Positions 47,412-54,573 of a DNA stretch of 54,573 bases are shown one piece after another (position 1 is the stretch's first letter; each line of letters starts with the position of its first letter). The stretch lies in contig JAGAXP010000232.1 in the NCBI GenBank assembly GCA_017940955.1, positions 1 through 54,573 of the forward strand, in the 5' to 3' direction. A program made the translations under genes and the position numbers. The DNA comes from Oribacterium sp. GTDB taxonomy: Bacteria; Bacillota_A; Clostridia; Lachnospirales; Lachnospiraceae. The notes beneath the pieces are model-generated. The model was given only the letters and a program-made list of their open reading frames with translations, was not told the origin of the DNA and searched no databases.

Positions 47412-48021
47412 TCGAGAAAAATATATCAAAGCATCTTCTATGATAGAACCTTCTGCTGATTTTGCATCAAGAGTGCTTAAGGAGGCAGAAAAAATGAATA
47501 CTAAAGAGACGAGAACTTTTAAACCGATACATTTTGGCGCGAGAAGGCTTATGCCTATTGCAGCATCGTTAATACTGGTATTTGCTCTTGCGGTAGGAGC
47601 ATATGCCGCAGATATCGGAGGCTTTAAAGCCACAGTAGATTCCTGGCTGTATGGCGAAGCCACTCAGATTCAGGTGGAGCAGGTCGGAGAATACGAATAT
47701 CAGATTACATACCCTGATGGAAGTGTCAGAGGCACTGGTGGAGCTGTAGATGATGGAAAAGGCGGTATGCGCGCAGCCACACCAGAAGAAGTGATTGAGC
47801 GTATCAACAACGAAATAGCTGTAGAAAAAAATGATGAAGGTAGAGTGATCCTATATTATCACGATCATGTCGTAGATATTACCGATAAGATTGATGAAAA
47901 AGGCATCGCAAAAGTGGACTTTAAGGACGGAGTGTTATCAACATATATTACAATCAAGTGGAATGGTGATGGAAGTTACGTAACCGATACAGGCCACTTT
48001 GGCTATGGAAGTATTGAGTAA
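47404..48021 (+). CDS. Single-span membrane protein, probable anti-sigma partner
   Basis: A 205-residue protein. Residues 1-48 are a short cytoplasmic part (MIEPSADFASRVLKEAEKMN) as in DUF4179-like anti-sigma proteins; residues about 50-70 are a membrane span (LMPIAASLILVFALAVGAYA). The outside part holds a YEYQITYPDGSVRGTGG strand, a helix (ATPEEVIERINNEIAVEKND) and a beta-rich end (VILYYHDHVVDI; YITIKWNGDGSYVTD). The gene starts inside the sigma factor gene. It probably holds the sigma factor at the membrane until a signal arrives; the signal is unknown. Confidence 0.75.
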   Translation: MNNREKYIKASSMIEPSADFASRVLKEAEKMNTKETRTFKPIHFGARRLMPIAASLILVFALAVGAYAADIGGFKATVDSWLYGEATQIQVEQVGEYEYQITYPDGSVRGTGGAVDDGKGGMRAATPEEVIERINNEIAVEKNDEGRVILYYHDHVVDITDKIDEKGIAKVDFKDGVLSTYITIKWNGDGSYVTDTGHFGYGSIE

Positions 48022-48072
48022 CATTATCATAGGCACAACAACCGTTAATAATAAACGGTAAAGAAATGAAGA

Positions 48073-48101
48073 AGCATCAATCAGAGGATTGGTGCTTTTT
48101 T
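48073..48101 (+). terminator. Terminator after the ECF cassette
   Basis: AGCATCAATC-agag-GATTGGTGCT followed by a run of six T. It stands directly before a copy of the tape measure ribosome site (AAAGGAGGTGAAGACCT). Confidence 0.85.
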
Positions 48102-48127
48102 CATGCTGTAAAAGGAGGTGAAGACCT

Positions 48128-48208
48128 GTGGCAAACAGAATAAAAGGAATAACTGTCGAAATCGGAGGGGATACCACAGGTCTTGATAAAGCCTTAAAAG
48201 GCATATAA
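48128..48208 (+). pseudogene. Truncated tape measure gene (5' end only)
   Basis: GTG 48128 with the same ribosome site as the real tape measure gene begins MANRIKGITVEIGGDTTGLD and then stops after 26 codons (TAA 48206-48208). It matches the first 24 codons of the gene at 49540 with a single silent change. After AAAAGG it switches to the inside of the chaperone gene; CTT-A/G-AAAAGG is present at both parent sites, so the joint is at short homology. Confidence 0.85.
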
Positions 48209-48449
48209 CAAGAAGTCCGGCAAGGACGAGGACCTGCAGATCGATGACCTGGAGATTTTCGAGAACGTGGCATATATCATGGCGTATCATGCAGACCCGA
48301 CCATTCCGAAGACTATCGATGAATGGCTCGACCAGTTTGAGATGTTTTCTATCTACCAGGTTCTCCCGGAGATTCTCGAACTCTGGGGTGCAAACATGGT
48401 GACGGATATTGAAGCAAAAAAAGGGTTAGCAGAAGTGAGCGGGAAATGA
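48202..48449 (+). pseudogene. 5'-truncated second copy of tail chaperone G
   Basis: In the frame AAG GCA TAT AAC AAG (from about 48199) this encodes the last 80 residues of the chaperone (NKKSGKDEDLQIDDLEIFEN onwards), identical to the copy ending at 46650. There are many silent third-base changes. The start and the first 42 codons are missing. The frameshift A7 run is kept at 48416-48422. It may still give short products from internal starts (for example at 48267). Confidence 0.8.
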
Positions 48450-48610
48450 CCACGCCACTGTTCCTTCTGCGCTGTATGGAAGTAGGGATATCCGTATCAG
48501 ACCTCGATCTTCTGACCGTAGGTCTGGTACTGGATATCTGGACAGAGAAAACTAATGATGGCGTGAAGTATGCCCGTATAGCTGGGCAGGAGGACTTTGA
48601 TAAGTTCTGA
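48446..48610 (+). CDS. Tail chaperone T segment, copy 2
   Basis: A 54-codon frame (MTTPLFLLRCMEVGISVSDL) that differs from copy 1 at one residue (KYARIAGQ instead of KYARMAGQ) and at several silent positions. It overlaps the stop of the truncated G copy in the same way. Whether it is translated is unclear, because its normal partner gene has lost its start. Confidence 0.6.
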   Translation: MTTPLFLLRCMEVGISVSDLDLLTVGLVLDIWTEKTNDGVKYARIAGQEDFDKF

Positions 48611-48630
48611 AAACCTTGAATTCTCGCAGT

Positions 48631-48654
48631 GACAGCGATGCTGTCTCTCGTTTT
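48631..48654 (+). terminator. Terminator after the second chaperone copy
   Basis: GACAGC-gat-GCTGTC followed by TCTCGTTTTT. No such hairpin follows the first copy. Confidence 0.65.
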
Positions 48655-48656
48655 TA

Positions 48657-48685
48657 TTGAAGTCAAGCGCTACTCGCTTTATAAT
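48657..48685 (+). promoter_or_regulatory. Promoter of the XRE-membrane regulator
   Basis: TTGAAG at 48657-48662, a 17-nt spacer, and a perfect TATAAT at 48680-48685. The cassette is thus independent of the late operon. Confidence 0.8.
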
Positions 48686-48728
48686 GCTACTATCGTTCGT
48701 TATCCTGTTTTCAAGGAGGTAAAAGCAT

Positions 48729-49463
48729 TTGAATATCGGAGAACAAATCAAGAGTAGAAGGATTGAACTGAATATGACACAGAGTGAACTCGCGGACAGA
48801 CTTAGTGTGACACGTGCCGCAGTTTCAAACTGGGAAACAGAAAAGAACTATCCGGATCTACAGGTAATTGTTGATATCTCTGAAGAATTAGGCATTTCTT
48901 TGGACACACTTTTGAAAGGAGATACGAACGTGGTAGAAAAGATTGCAAAAGACACAAAAGATAGCAATTTGCTGAGAAGAAAATCTAAAGTATTTGCAAC
49001 TATAATCGTTGCATTGGTAGTGGCGTTAGGAGGTGTTTGTGCGTTCTATTTTGCTGTCTGGCATCCAACTTATATGTCTTATGAGGACAGCGGACTCTAT
49101 GTTAAAGAAAACAAACTGGTAACGAACGGTAATTACTACAGTTTTCAATCTTTTGATGCGAGTGATAATAAAACAGCTTTCATCTATATGACCACAACTT
49201 ATTACGAGAAACACAGAAAAGTAAATGCTAATGAAGAATCAAAGGAACTCATGGATCTGAATGAATATGCACGGAGTATAGTTCACGATGACAAAGGAAA
49301 TGTATCTGTTTCAGACACAATAACCGAAGTGTACTATGTCCCTGAATCTGAAGTCGGGAAACTGAATCAAAAGGGCGGTTATTGGGGTGATACAGAGGAG
49401 GAAAACAAAGAAAAGGTTGATCACTTGAAATCAGTATCACATCTTGTCTGGAAAGCAGAATAG
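48729..49463 (+). CDS. XRE regulator with membrane span and outside domain
   Basis: A 244-residue protein. Residues 3-62 are an XRE helix-turn-helix (LNMTQSELADRLSVTRAAVS; NWETEKNYPDL). Residues about 84-108 are a membrane span (FATIIVALVVALGGVCAFYF). The last 135 residues are an outside domain with VKENKLVTNGNYYSFQSFDA and an acidic end. The start is TTG 48729, 9 nt after AAGGAGG. With its own promoter and terminators on both sides it is a self-contained cassette (moron) between chaperone and tape measure genes. It may pass an envelope signal to transcription. Confidence 0.85.
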   Translation: MNIGEQIKSRRIELNMTQSELADRLSVTRAAVSNWETEKNYPDLQVIVDISEELGISLDTLLKGDTNVVEKIAKDTKDSNLLRRKSKVFATIIVALVVALGGVCAFYFAVWHPTYMSYEDSGLYVKENKLVTNGNYYSFQSFDASDNKTAFIYMTTTYYEKHRKVNANEESKELMDLNEYARSIVHDDKGNVSVSDTITEVYYVPESEVGKLNQKGGYWGDTEEENKEKVDHLKSVSHLVWKAE

Positions 49464-49487
49464 CTATACTGGAATAACTACCAACGA

Positions 49488-49511
49488 GCATCTCTTCGGA
49501 GGTGCTTTTTT
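49488..49511 (+). terminator. UUCG-loop terminator before the tape measure gene
   Basis: GCATCTC-TTCG-GAGGTGC followed by six T, identical in stem and loop to the hairpin before the portal gene (41049-41072). Confidence 0.85.
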
Positions 49512-49539
49512 CTTGCTGCAAGATTGGAGGTGAAGACCT

Positions 49540-52503
49540 GTGGCAAACAGAATAAAAGGAATAACTGTCGAGATCGGAGGGGATACCACAGGTCTTGATA
49601 AAGCCTTAAAAGGAATCAACAACAACATAAGACAGACGCAGTCATCCCTCCGTGATGTAAACAGGCTTCTGAAGCTTGATCCGAAAAATACGACTCTCCT
49701 TTCACAGAAACAGAAACTGCTTAAAGATTCCATCAGTCAGACGAAGGAAAAACTTGATGGTCTGAAGGAGGCACAGAAGCAGGCAAAGGAGCAGTTAGAG
49801 CGGGGCGAGCTTGGACAGGATAAATACGATGCTCTTCAGCGTGAGATCGTTGAGACAGAAAATGAACTGAAGAGGCTCGAACAAGAGGCCAAGTCCTGTG
49901 AGAGCAAGCTGGCAAAGATGGCTGATGTCGGAGCAAAGATGCAGACAGTCGGTGATGGCATGACTTCTGCCGGAAAGAAAATCATGCCTGTTTCAGGAGC
50001 AGTGGCAGCACTTGGTGCTGTGTCCGTAAAGACGGCTGCCGACTTTGATGCGTCCATGAGCAAGGTTGCAGCAGTATCCGGGGCAACAGGGGAAGACTTC
50101 GACAGACTCCGTGAGAAAGCACGTGAGATGGGTGCGAAGACCAAGTTCTCTGCATCAGAAACTGCAGATGCCATGAACTACATGGCGATGGCGGGCTGGA
50201 AGACAGAGGATATGCTCTCCGGTGTCGAGGGCATCATGAACCTCGCTGCGGCATCCGGGGAGGATCTTGCCACTACATCGGATATCGTAACGGACGCACT
50301 TACAGCCTTTGGGATGACTGCAAAGGACTCGGGCCATTTTGCGGATATCCTGGCGGCGGCATCATCTAATGCGAACACTAATGTGTCAATGATGGGTGAG
50401 ACATTCAAGTATGCTGCACCTATCGCAGGAGCACTTGGTTTCTCGGCAGAGGATACTGCACAAGCTATCGGTCTTATGGCAAACGCGGGAATCAAGTCCT
50501 CCCAGGCAGGTACCTCGCTCCGTGCGATTATGACTAACCTGTCAAAAGACTTTACTATTTCGGGAAAGGCAATAGGCGATGTAACAATTGCCACCACAAA
50601 TGCAGATGGTAGCATGAGAAGCCTTAACGACATCCTCGCTGACGCAAGGGTGGCATTCTCCGGTCTTTCCGAATCTGAACAGGCGGCTGCAGCAAAGAGC
50701 TTAGTCGGGAAGAACGCCATGTCCGGATTTCTTGCTCTTATGAATGCAGCTCCGTCTGATATAGAAAAACTTGAAGGCGCGATATCTACCTGTTCTGATG
50801 AGGTTGACGGATACAGCGGTGCGGCAGAGAAGATGGCTGCCGTTATGCAGGACAACCTTTCGGGACAGCTTACCATACTTAAGAGTCAGCTCCAGGAGCT
50901 GGCTATTTCTTTTGGTGATGCTCTGATGCCTATTATCAGAAAGGTCGTATCGGTAATACAGGCATTTATCGACAAACTGAATGGCATGAGTGAGGGGCAG
51001 AGGAGAGTAATCCTCATAGTCGGTGCGTTCATCGCAGCACTTGGACCTATGCTTGTAATACTTGGTACGGTCATTTCAAAAGTCGGAATAGCGATGCAGG
51101 CCTTTACAAAGATCGCTCCAGTATTCGCAAAAGCAGCCGGAGCCGCCAAGAAGGCAGGCGGTGCGATGGGCATCCTCGGAAAGGCGATAAGTTTCATAGC
51201 ATCTCCGATTGGAATAATCGTGGCAGTCGTGGCAGTCTTGGTGGCTGCCTTTATTCATCTTTGGAGGACAAATGAGAAATTCAGAAAGTCCATGACGGCT
51301 ATCTGGAACGGTATCAAGAATACCATCGTAAAGTTTGTGACAGATGTGAAATCGAGGTTTGATGAGCTCGGCATTGATTTTACAAAAGTTGCAGGAATCA
51401 TGAAAAAGATATGGGAAGGATTCTGTCAGATTCTTGCCCCGCTCTTTGAGGGTGCGTTTAAGGTCATATCCGTTGTGCTGCAGACAGTACTTGATGTGAT
51501 TATAGGCATCCTGGATATCTTCATTGGGATATTCACAGGAGACTGGAAAAGGGTATGGCAGGGTGTGAAGGAAATCTTCTCTGCTGTATGGAAAGGCATC
51601 AAAGGGATCATCCAGGCAGCTCTGAACACCATAAAGAATGTAACGAATGTAGTTCTTTCGTGGTTCGGAACGAACTGGAAAAAGATATGGACAGGTATTA
51701 AGAATTTTACGCAGAGTCTCTGGAACGGAATGAAGAGCACAGCAAGTAAGGTGTTCAATGCTATGAAGACGGCTGTGCTTACACCGATACGTGCGGTCAA
51801 GACAGGGCTGTCGAGTCTTTGGAACGGTATCAAGAATACGGCAGTTTCTGTTTGGAACAGTATCAAGTCGAGAGCATCTTCCATATGGAGCAGCATAAAG
51901 AGTGCAGTGACATCACCCGTGCAGACAATCAAGTCCACACTTTCATCTGCGTGGGGCAGCATCAAATCAACAGCAAGCTCTGCATGGAACAGTATCAAAA
52001 GTGCCATGACTTCTCCGATTACTTCTGCGAAGTCAACTATCAGCGGAATCATAAGCAAGATAAAGGGGTTCTTTCCACTTTCTATTGGAAGGATATTCAG
52101 CAATCTTAAACTTCCGCATATATCCGTATCCGGCGGCAAGGCTCCGTTTGGTATTGCAGGAAAAGGGTCGCTGCCGTCATTCCATGTGTCCTGGTATGCG
52201 AAGGCGATGGAAAAGGGCATGATCTTAAATGTCCCTACCATATTCGGGGCTAACGGAAATACGCTTCTCGGCGCAGGTGAAGCAGGTTCTGAAACGATAG
52301 TCGGAACGGACTCTCTTATGAACATGATCACCTCCGCAGTATCAGGCATTGGCGAGGACATCGCAAATGCCATAGTTGCTGCCGGGATGAATCAGCCGAG
52401 AGGTGATGTGAATATAAACGTCACGGTGAACGGTGCGGATAATCCGGAGGACTGGGGAAGACGCCTCGTGAAACAGATGAAACTTGAAATGAGGACGGTG
52501 TGA
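49540..52503 (+). CDS. Tail tape measure protein
   Basis: A 987-residue protein starting with GTG 49540 behind TTGGAGGTGAAG. Residues about 25-135 are a coiled coil (NIRQTQSSLRDVNRLLKLDP). Residues about 140-450 form the TIGR01760 tape-measure core (FDASMSKVAAVSGATGEDFD; ASETADAMNYMAMAGWKTED; GMTAKDSGHFADILAAASSN). Hydrophobic spans lie at about 488-512, 548-574 and 641-668. From about 700 to 860 there are repeated W-N-x-I-K segments (SLWNGIKNTAVSVWNSIKSR). It sets tail length and may help DNA cross the membrane. Its length predicts a tail of roughly 150 nm by the usual rule. Confidence 0.95.
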   Translation: MANRIKGITVEIGGDTTGLDKALKGINNNIRQTQSSLRDVNRLLKLDPKNTTLLSQKQKLLKDSISQTKEKLDGLKEAQKQAKEQLERGELGQDKYDALQREIVETENELKRLEQEAKSCESKLAKMADVGAKMQTVGDGMTSAGKKIMPVSGAVAALGAVSVKTAADFDASMSKVAAVSGATGEDFDRLREKAREMGAKTKFSASETADAMNYMAMAGWKTEDMLSGVEGIMNLAAASGEDLATTSDIVTDALTAFGMTAKDSGHFADILAAASSNANTNVSMMGETFKYAAPIAGALGFSAEDTAQAIGLMANAGIKSSQAGTSLRAIMTNLSKDFTISGKAIGDVTIATTNADGSMRSLNDILADARVAFSGLSESEQAAAAKSLVGKNAMSGFLALMNAAPSDIEKLEGAISTCSDEVDGYSGAAEKMAAVMQDNLSGQLTILKSQLQELAISFGDALMPIIRKVVSVIQAFIDKLNGMSEGQRRVILIVGAFIAALGPMLVILGTVISKVGIAMQAFTKIAPVFAKAAGAAKKAGGAMGILGKAISFIASPIGIIVAVVAVLVAAFIHLWRTNEKFRKSMTAIWNGIKNTIVKFVTDVKSRFDELGIDFTKVAGIMKKIWEGFCQILAPLFEGAFKVISVVLQTVLDVIIGILDIFIGIFTGDWKRVWQGVKEIFSAVWKGIKGIIQAALNTIKNVTNVVLSWFGTNWKKIWTGIKNFTQSLWNGMKSTASKVFNAMKTAVLTPIRAVKTGLSSLWNGIKNTAVSVWNSIKSRASSIWSSIKSAVTSPVQTIKSTLSSAWGSIKSTASSAWNSIKSAMTSPITSAKSTISGIISKIKGFFPLSIGRIFSNLKLPHISVSGGKAPFGIAGKGSLPSFHVSWYAKAMEKGMILNVPTIFGANGNTLLGAGEAGSETIVGTDSLMNMITSAVSGIGEDIANAIVAAGMNQPRGDVNINVTVNGADNPEDWGRRLVKQMKLEMRTV

Positions 52504-52506
52504 TAT

Positions 52507-54573
52507 ATGGCAAAGAAAGCAAGCATAAAACCTAAAGGACTGGCAATAGCCAGGAATAATATGAAGTTTGCCTGCTCATGGAAAAAGGGTGAGTCCTATT
52601 CAGATAAGCAGCAGTTTGCATATGTCGTGGACCGTGTCGGCAAGACGGATAAGTGGTCAACGGCTGTGGATATCGGAAAAGCAACAACGAGCAGATCTGT
52701 ATCACTTGCTCTTTCAAGCTATTATCCGTATTCCGGGAAACCGAAGATATCCCAGTTCAAATTCAGAGTGAGGGGCATATCAAAAAAGGAAAAGTGGTCG
52801 GATTGGGTGGCGCAGGCATTTGCTATCAATCTTCCCGCAAAGCCATCTGTTACGGTTACGCCAAATGAGAGCAACTACAACCAGTGCACTTTTTCCTGGA
52901 GCGTAAATACATCAAATACGCACAATGTGTTCACTGATGTGGAGATACAGACAAAACTCGTCACCAACTATGACTATGGCGGTGACAAGGGATGGACAGC
53001 TACTACGGGAGGTGCAAGCGGAAGTAAGACTTATACAGAGACGGCATCGACCATTGCATCCGGCTCTCACACCAGATGGTTCAGAGTACGGTCAAGGGGT
53101 CCGAGGGGTGCAAGTGAGTGGAGATATGCCTGCCGTGTTTATTCTGCTCCTTATGCTGCAACGAATGTGAAGGCAGAGGTCAGCAAACAGGCAGGAGGAA
53201 TGCAGACAAAGGTCACATGGTCGCAGACAAAGAATAATTCTTATCCGGTAGACACAACCACGGCAGAGTATGCCATCAAGGTTCCGGGAGCTGGTCTTTC
53301 ATACAGCGGAGATGCTGACGGGACTATCGGAACACTGGCAGGAGCAGGAGGCGCTGCATCGGCATTCATCAGCCAGGGACTCTCTGAAGACGAGTGTCTG
53401 TTTGTGAGAGTGGCATCCACACATCTTTACAAGACAACATACAGCGGATGGACGCTTGCAGCTACGGGCGATCTGAAGGACCCGGAAATCACGGATCTTA
53501 GTACAAACGATAACACGCACAGAGCAACGATTACAGCAAGCAGTCATACAGATGTGCCCGATGCGTTTATGGTTGTTCTTTACCATACTGGTTCAGAGCC
53601 GAATAAAACAGCGGTGGTTGGCATCATTCCGCAAGGTCAGACACAGACCACTGTTCAGTGTCCTGACTGGTCATCCGAGGATTCATTTGAGCTTGGCATT
53701 TATTCATGTGTAGGCTCGTACGCGAAAATCGAAAGATCAGATGGTGTGGATTCATTCTCCGTGACAGCAAGGATGAAATCGAAAGATCCTGTATGGCAGG
53801 GAGGTCAAGTGCCTCATGCTCCGAGAAACGTGACGGTTAATCCAACCGCTATCGCGGGGACAGTCAGGGTCATCTGGGACTGGTCATGGCGCGAGGCACA
53901 GAGTGCAATCATCTCCTGGGCAGACCATGAAGATGCGTGGGAAAGCACTGATGAGCCGGAGACATATACCGTAAACAATACACATGCCGGAGAATGGAAT
54001 GTGTCAGGGCTTGAGACAGGCAGACGCTGGTGGTTCAGGGTACGGCTTGTCAAAGGGTCTGGAGAAAACGGGGTGTACGGAGCATGGTCAGCTCCTGCAG
54101 TGATTGATCTGTCATCTGCGCCGAGCGTACCTGTGCTTTCGCTGTCACAGGGAATCATTCCTAAAGGAGGCAGCATATCTGCGTTCTGGGCATACGTTTC
54201 AAATGACGGAACAAGCCAGGCATACGCTGAAATATGCGAGGCAAGCATCTCGGGCAGCGGTATCACTTACGGAGATATCGTGGCCAGCACAGAGACAGCA
54301 CAGCACGTGACTCTTTATGCTGACAGCCTTGGCTGGGCAGCAGGTGAGACTCATTATCTGTGTGTGAGGGTTGTGTCCGGCTCTGGCAAAGTGTCGGATG
54401 AGTGGAGTGACCCCGTTCCCGTAGTCATTGCCGATGCACTTACTGCGGTCATTGAAAGCACGAGTCTTGTCGAGCAGGAAATTACTGTTGATGACAACAC
54501 AAGGTCGGTCCTTTCTCTTACTGCTATGCCGTTTACTGTGAAGATAACAGGAGCAGGGGTCGGCGGCACTACA
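52507..54573 (+). CDS. Fn3-rich phage tail protein, N-terminal part (continues at 1..1095)
   Basis: ATG 52507 opens a frame without a stop to the end of the window. On the circle it continues in frame at position 142 (equal to position 1 for 54433) and ends at 1095, giving 1006 residues. This part contains at least three fibronectin-III-like units with strands such as GSHTRWFRVRSRGPRGASEW and GRRWWFRVRLVKGSGENGVY. An N-terminal block (FACSWKKGESYSDKQQFAYV) precedes them. It follows the tape measure gene by 3 nt, where distal tail proteins are encoded; Fn3 units may bind cell-wall sugars. Confidence 0.85.
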   Translation, partial: MAKKASIKPKGLAIARNNMKFACSWKKGESYSDKQQFAYVVDRVGKTDKWSTAVDIGKATTSRSVSLALSSYYPYSGKPKISQFKFRVRGISKKEKWSDWVAQAFAINLPAKPSVTVTPNESNYNQCTFSWSVNTSNTHNVFTDVEIQTKLVTNYDYGGDKGWTATTGGASGSKTYTETASTIASGSHTRWFRVRSRGPRGASEWRYACRVYSAPYAATNVKAEVSKQAGGMQTKVTWSQTKNNSYPVDTTTAEYAIKVPGAGLSYSGDADGTIGTLAGAGGAASAFISQGLSEDECLFVRVASTHLYKTTYSGWTLAATGDLKDPEITDLSTNDNTHRATITASSHTDVPDAFMVVLYHTGSEPNKTAVVGIIPQGQTQTTVQCPDWSSEDSFELGIYSCVGSYAKIERSDGVDSFSVTARMKSKDPVWQGGQVPHAPRNVTVNPTAIAGTVRVIWDWSWREAQSAIISWADHEDAWESTDEPETYTVNNTHAGEWNVSGLETGRRWWFRVRLVKGSGENGVYGAWSAPAVIDLSSAPSVPVLSLSQGIIPKGGSISAFWAYVSNDGTSQAYAEICEASISGSGITYGDIVASTETAQHVTLYADSLGWAAGETHYLCVRVVSGSGKVSDEWSDPVPVVIADALTAVIESTSLVEQEITVDDNTRSVLSLTAMPFTVKITGAGVGGTT
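54433..54573. repeat. Terminal direct repeat (circular overlap), right copy
   Basis: Identical to bases 1-141; see the left copy. Together they show that the molecule is circular or that the genome is circularly permuted. Confidence 0.95.

Larger units (their letters stand above)
48196..48610 (+). repeat. Diverged direct repeat, copy 2
   Basis: Partner of 46397-46811; same length, no gaps. The silent divergence shows that it did not arise by a recent tandem duplication of copy 1 but came from a related phage with its own history. Confidence 0.9.
1..54573. mobile_element. Complete circular temperate siphophage genome
   Basis: The window holds one full set of siphophage genes: small and large terminase, portal, ClpP-like protease, HK97-type capsid, connectors, major tail protein, frameshifted chaperones, tape measure, tail proteins, fibre, holin and endolysin. 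It also has its own replication genes and two large serine recombinases, so it is expected to be temperate. The 141-base direct identity at both ends shows that the sequence closes into a circle of about 54,432 bases. No bacterial chromosomal gene was recognised. The identity of the host and the attachment site are not visible. Confidence 0.9.

Noticed and set aside
51426..52373. 315-codon open frame on the - strand opposite the tape measure gene
   Set aside because: Mirror of the repetitive W-N-x-I-K region; no start signals and no plausible composition.
1..54573. CRISPR array or tRNA genes
   Set aside because: No regularly spaced repeats of 25-40 bases and no cloverleaf-like sequence with the GTTCRANNC box were noticed on either strand by eye; a tRNA scan was not possible.

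Overview
The window is a complete temperate siphovirus (tailed phage) genome of a low-to-medium GC Firmicute, most probably a gut Clostridia/Lachnospiraceae-type host. This is inferred from strong AAGGAGG ribosome sites, sigma-A-like promoters, the gene families and the gene order; the host itself cannot be read from the sequence. The first 141 bases are repeated exactly as the last 141 bases, so the contig is circular (about 54,432 unique bases). The cut falls inside one 1006-codon tail gene that begins at 52507, runs off the end and resumes at 1..1095. Every gene but one (an HNH nuclease gene at 11709-12872) lies on the + strand.

Layout. (1) 1-5585: end of the tail module (Fn3-rich tail protein, baseplate/hub-like protein, tail fibre with YadA-like head and collar-type tip) and the lysis cassette (holin, amidase-SH3b endolysin). 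(2) 5586-9118: integration module with a small HTH/zinc-finger protein, a SHOCT-like small protein and two overlapping large serine recombinases. (3) 9119-13000: lysogenic cargo: unknown protein, lipoprotein with a duplicated domain, membrane-anchored XRE regulator, SymE-like protein, HNH endonuclease. (4) 13000-21315: restriction-modification island with a ribbon-helix-helix regulator, two m5C methyltransferases, a McrB-like AAA+ protein, a McrC-like nuclease and an ImmA/IrrE-type metallopeptidase with a C-terminal HTH. The two-methyltransferase plus McrB/McrC-like layout matches LlaJI-type systems. (5) 21316-31408: early and replication genes (sigma-like protein, DUF2800 nuclease, DUF2815 protein, family A DNA polymerase, primase-helicase, candidate origin, VRR-NUC, SNF2 helicase, sigma-like late regulator). 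(6) 31409-40669: HNH, small terminase, an unusually short S-adenosylmethionine synthetase, ParB-methyltransferase fusion, a third m5C methyltransferase, small accessory genes and the large terminase. (7) 40670-54573: portal, ClpP-like protease, HK97 capsid, connectors, major tail protein, frameshifted tail chaperones, tape measure and first tail protein.

The most unusual parts are: (a) the stretch between the tail chaperones and the tape measure, where two unrelated regulatory cassettes (an ECF sigma factor with a membrane protein, and an XRE-membrane regulator) are separated by a second, synonymously diverged copy of the chaperone genes joined to a 26-codon piece of the tape measure gene; (b) the LlaJI-like island with its extra metallopeptidase and an m5C methyltransferase carrying an endonuclease-III-like cysteine cluster; (c) a miniature SAM synthetase directly upstream of two DNA methyltransferases; (d) a leader motif present three times (TTTTTCGTTC, exactly 14 nt, TGTCCGAGGGA) upstream of early genes; (e) a four-copy promoter-like element with a 19-nt spacer; and (f) a candidate replication origin of repeated GGTGTCACC sites around an AT-rich core.

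How the genes work together (inference): the serine recombinases insert and excise the phage. As a prophage it would protect the host with its restriction island and could change the host surface and signalling through the lipoprotein and membrane regulators. On induction, early genes replicate the DNA, the mini-MetK and phage methyltransferases modify it, sigma-like proteins switch on late genes, and the structural and lysis modules complete the cycle.
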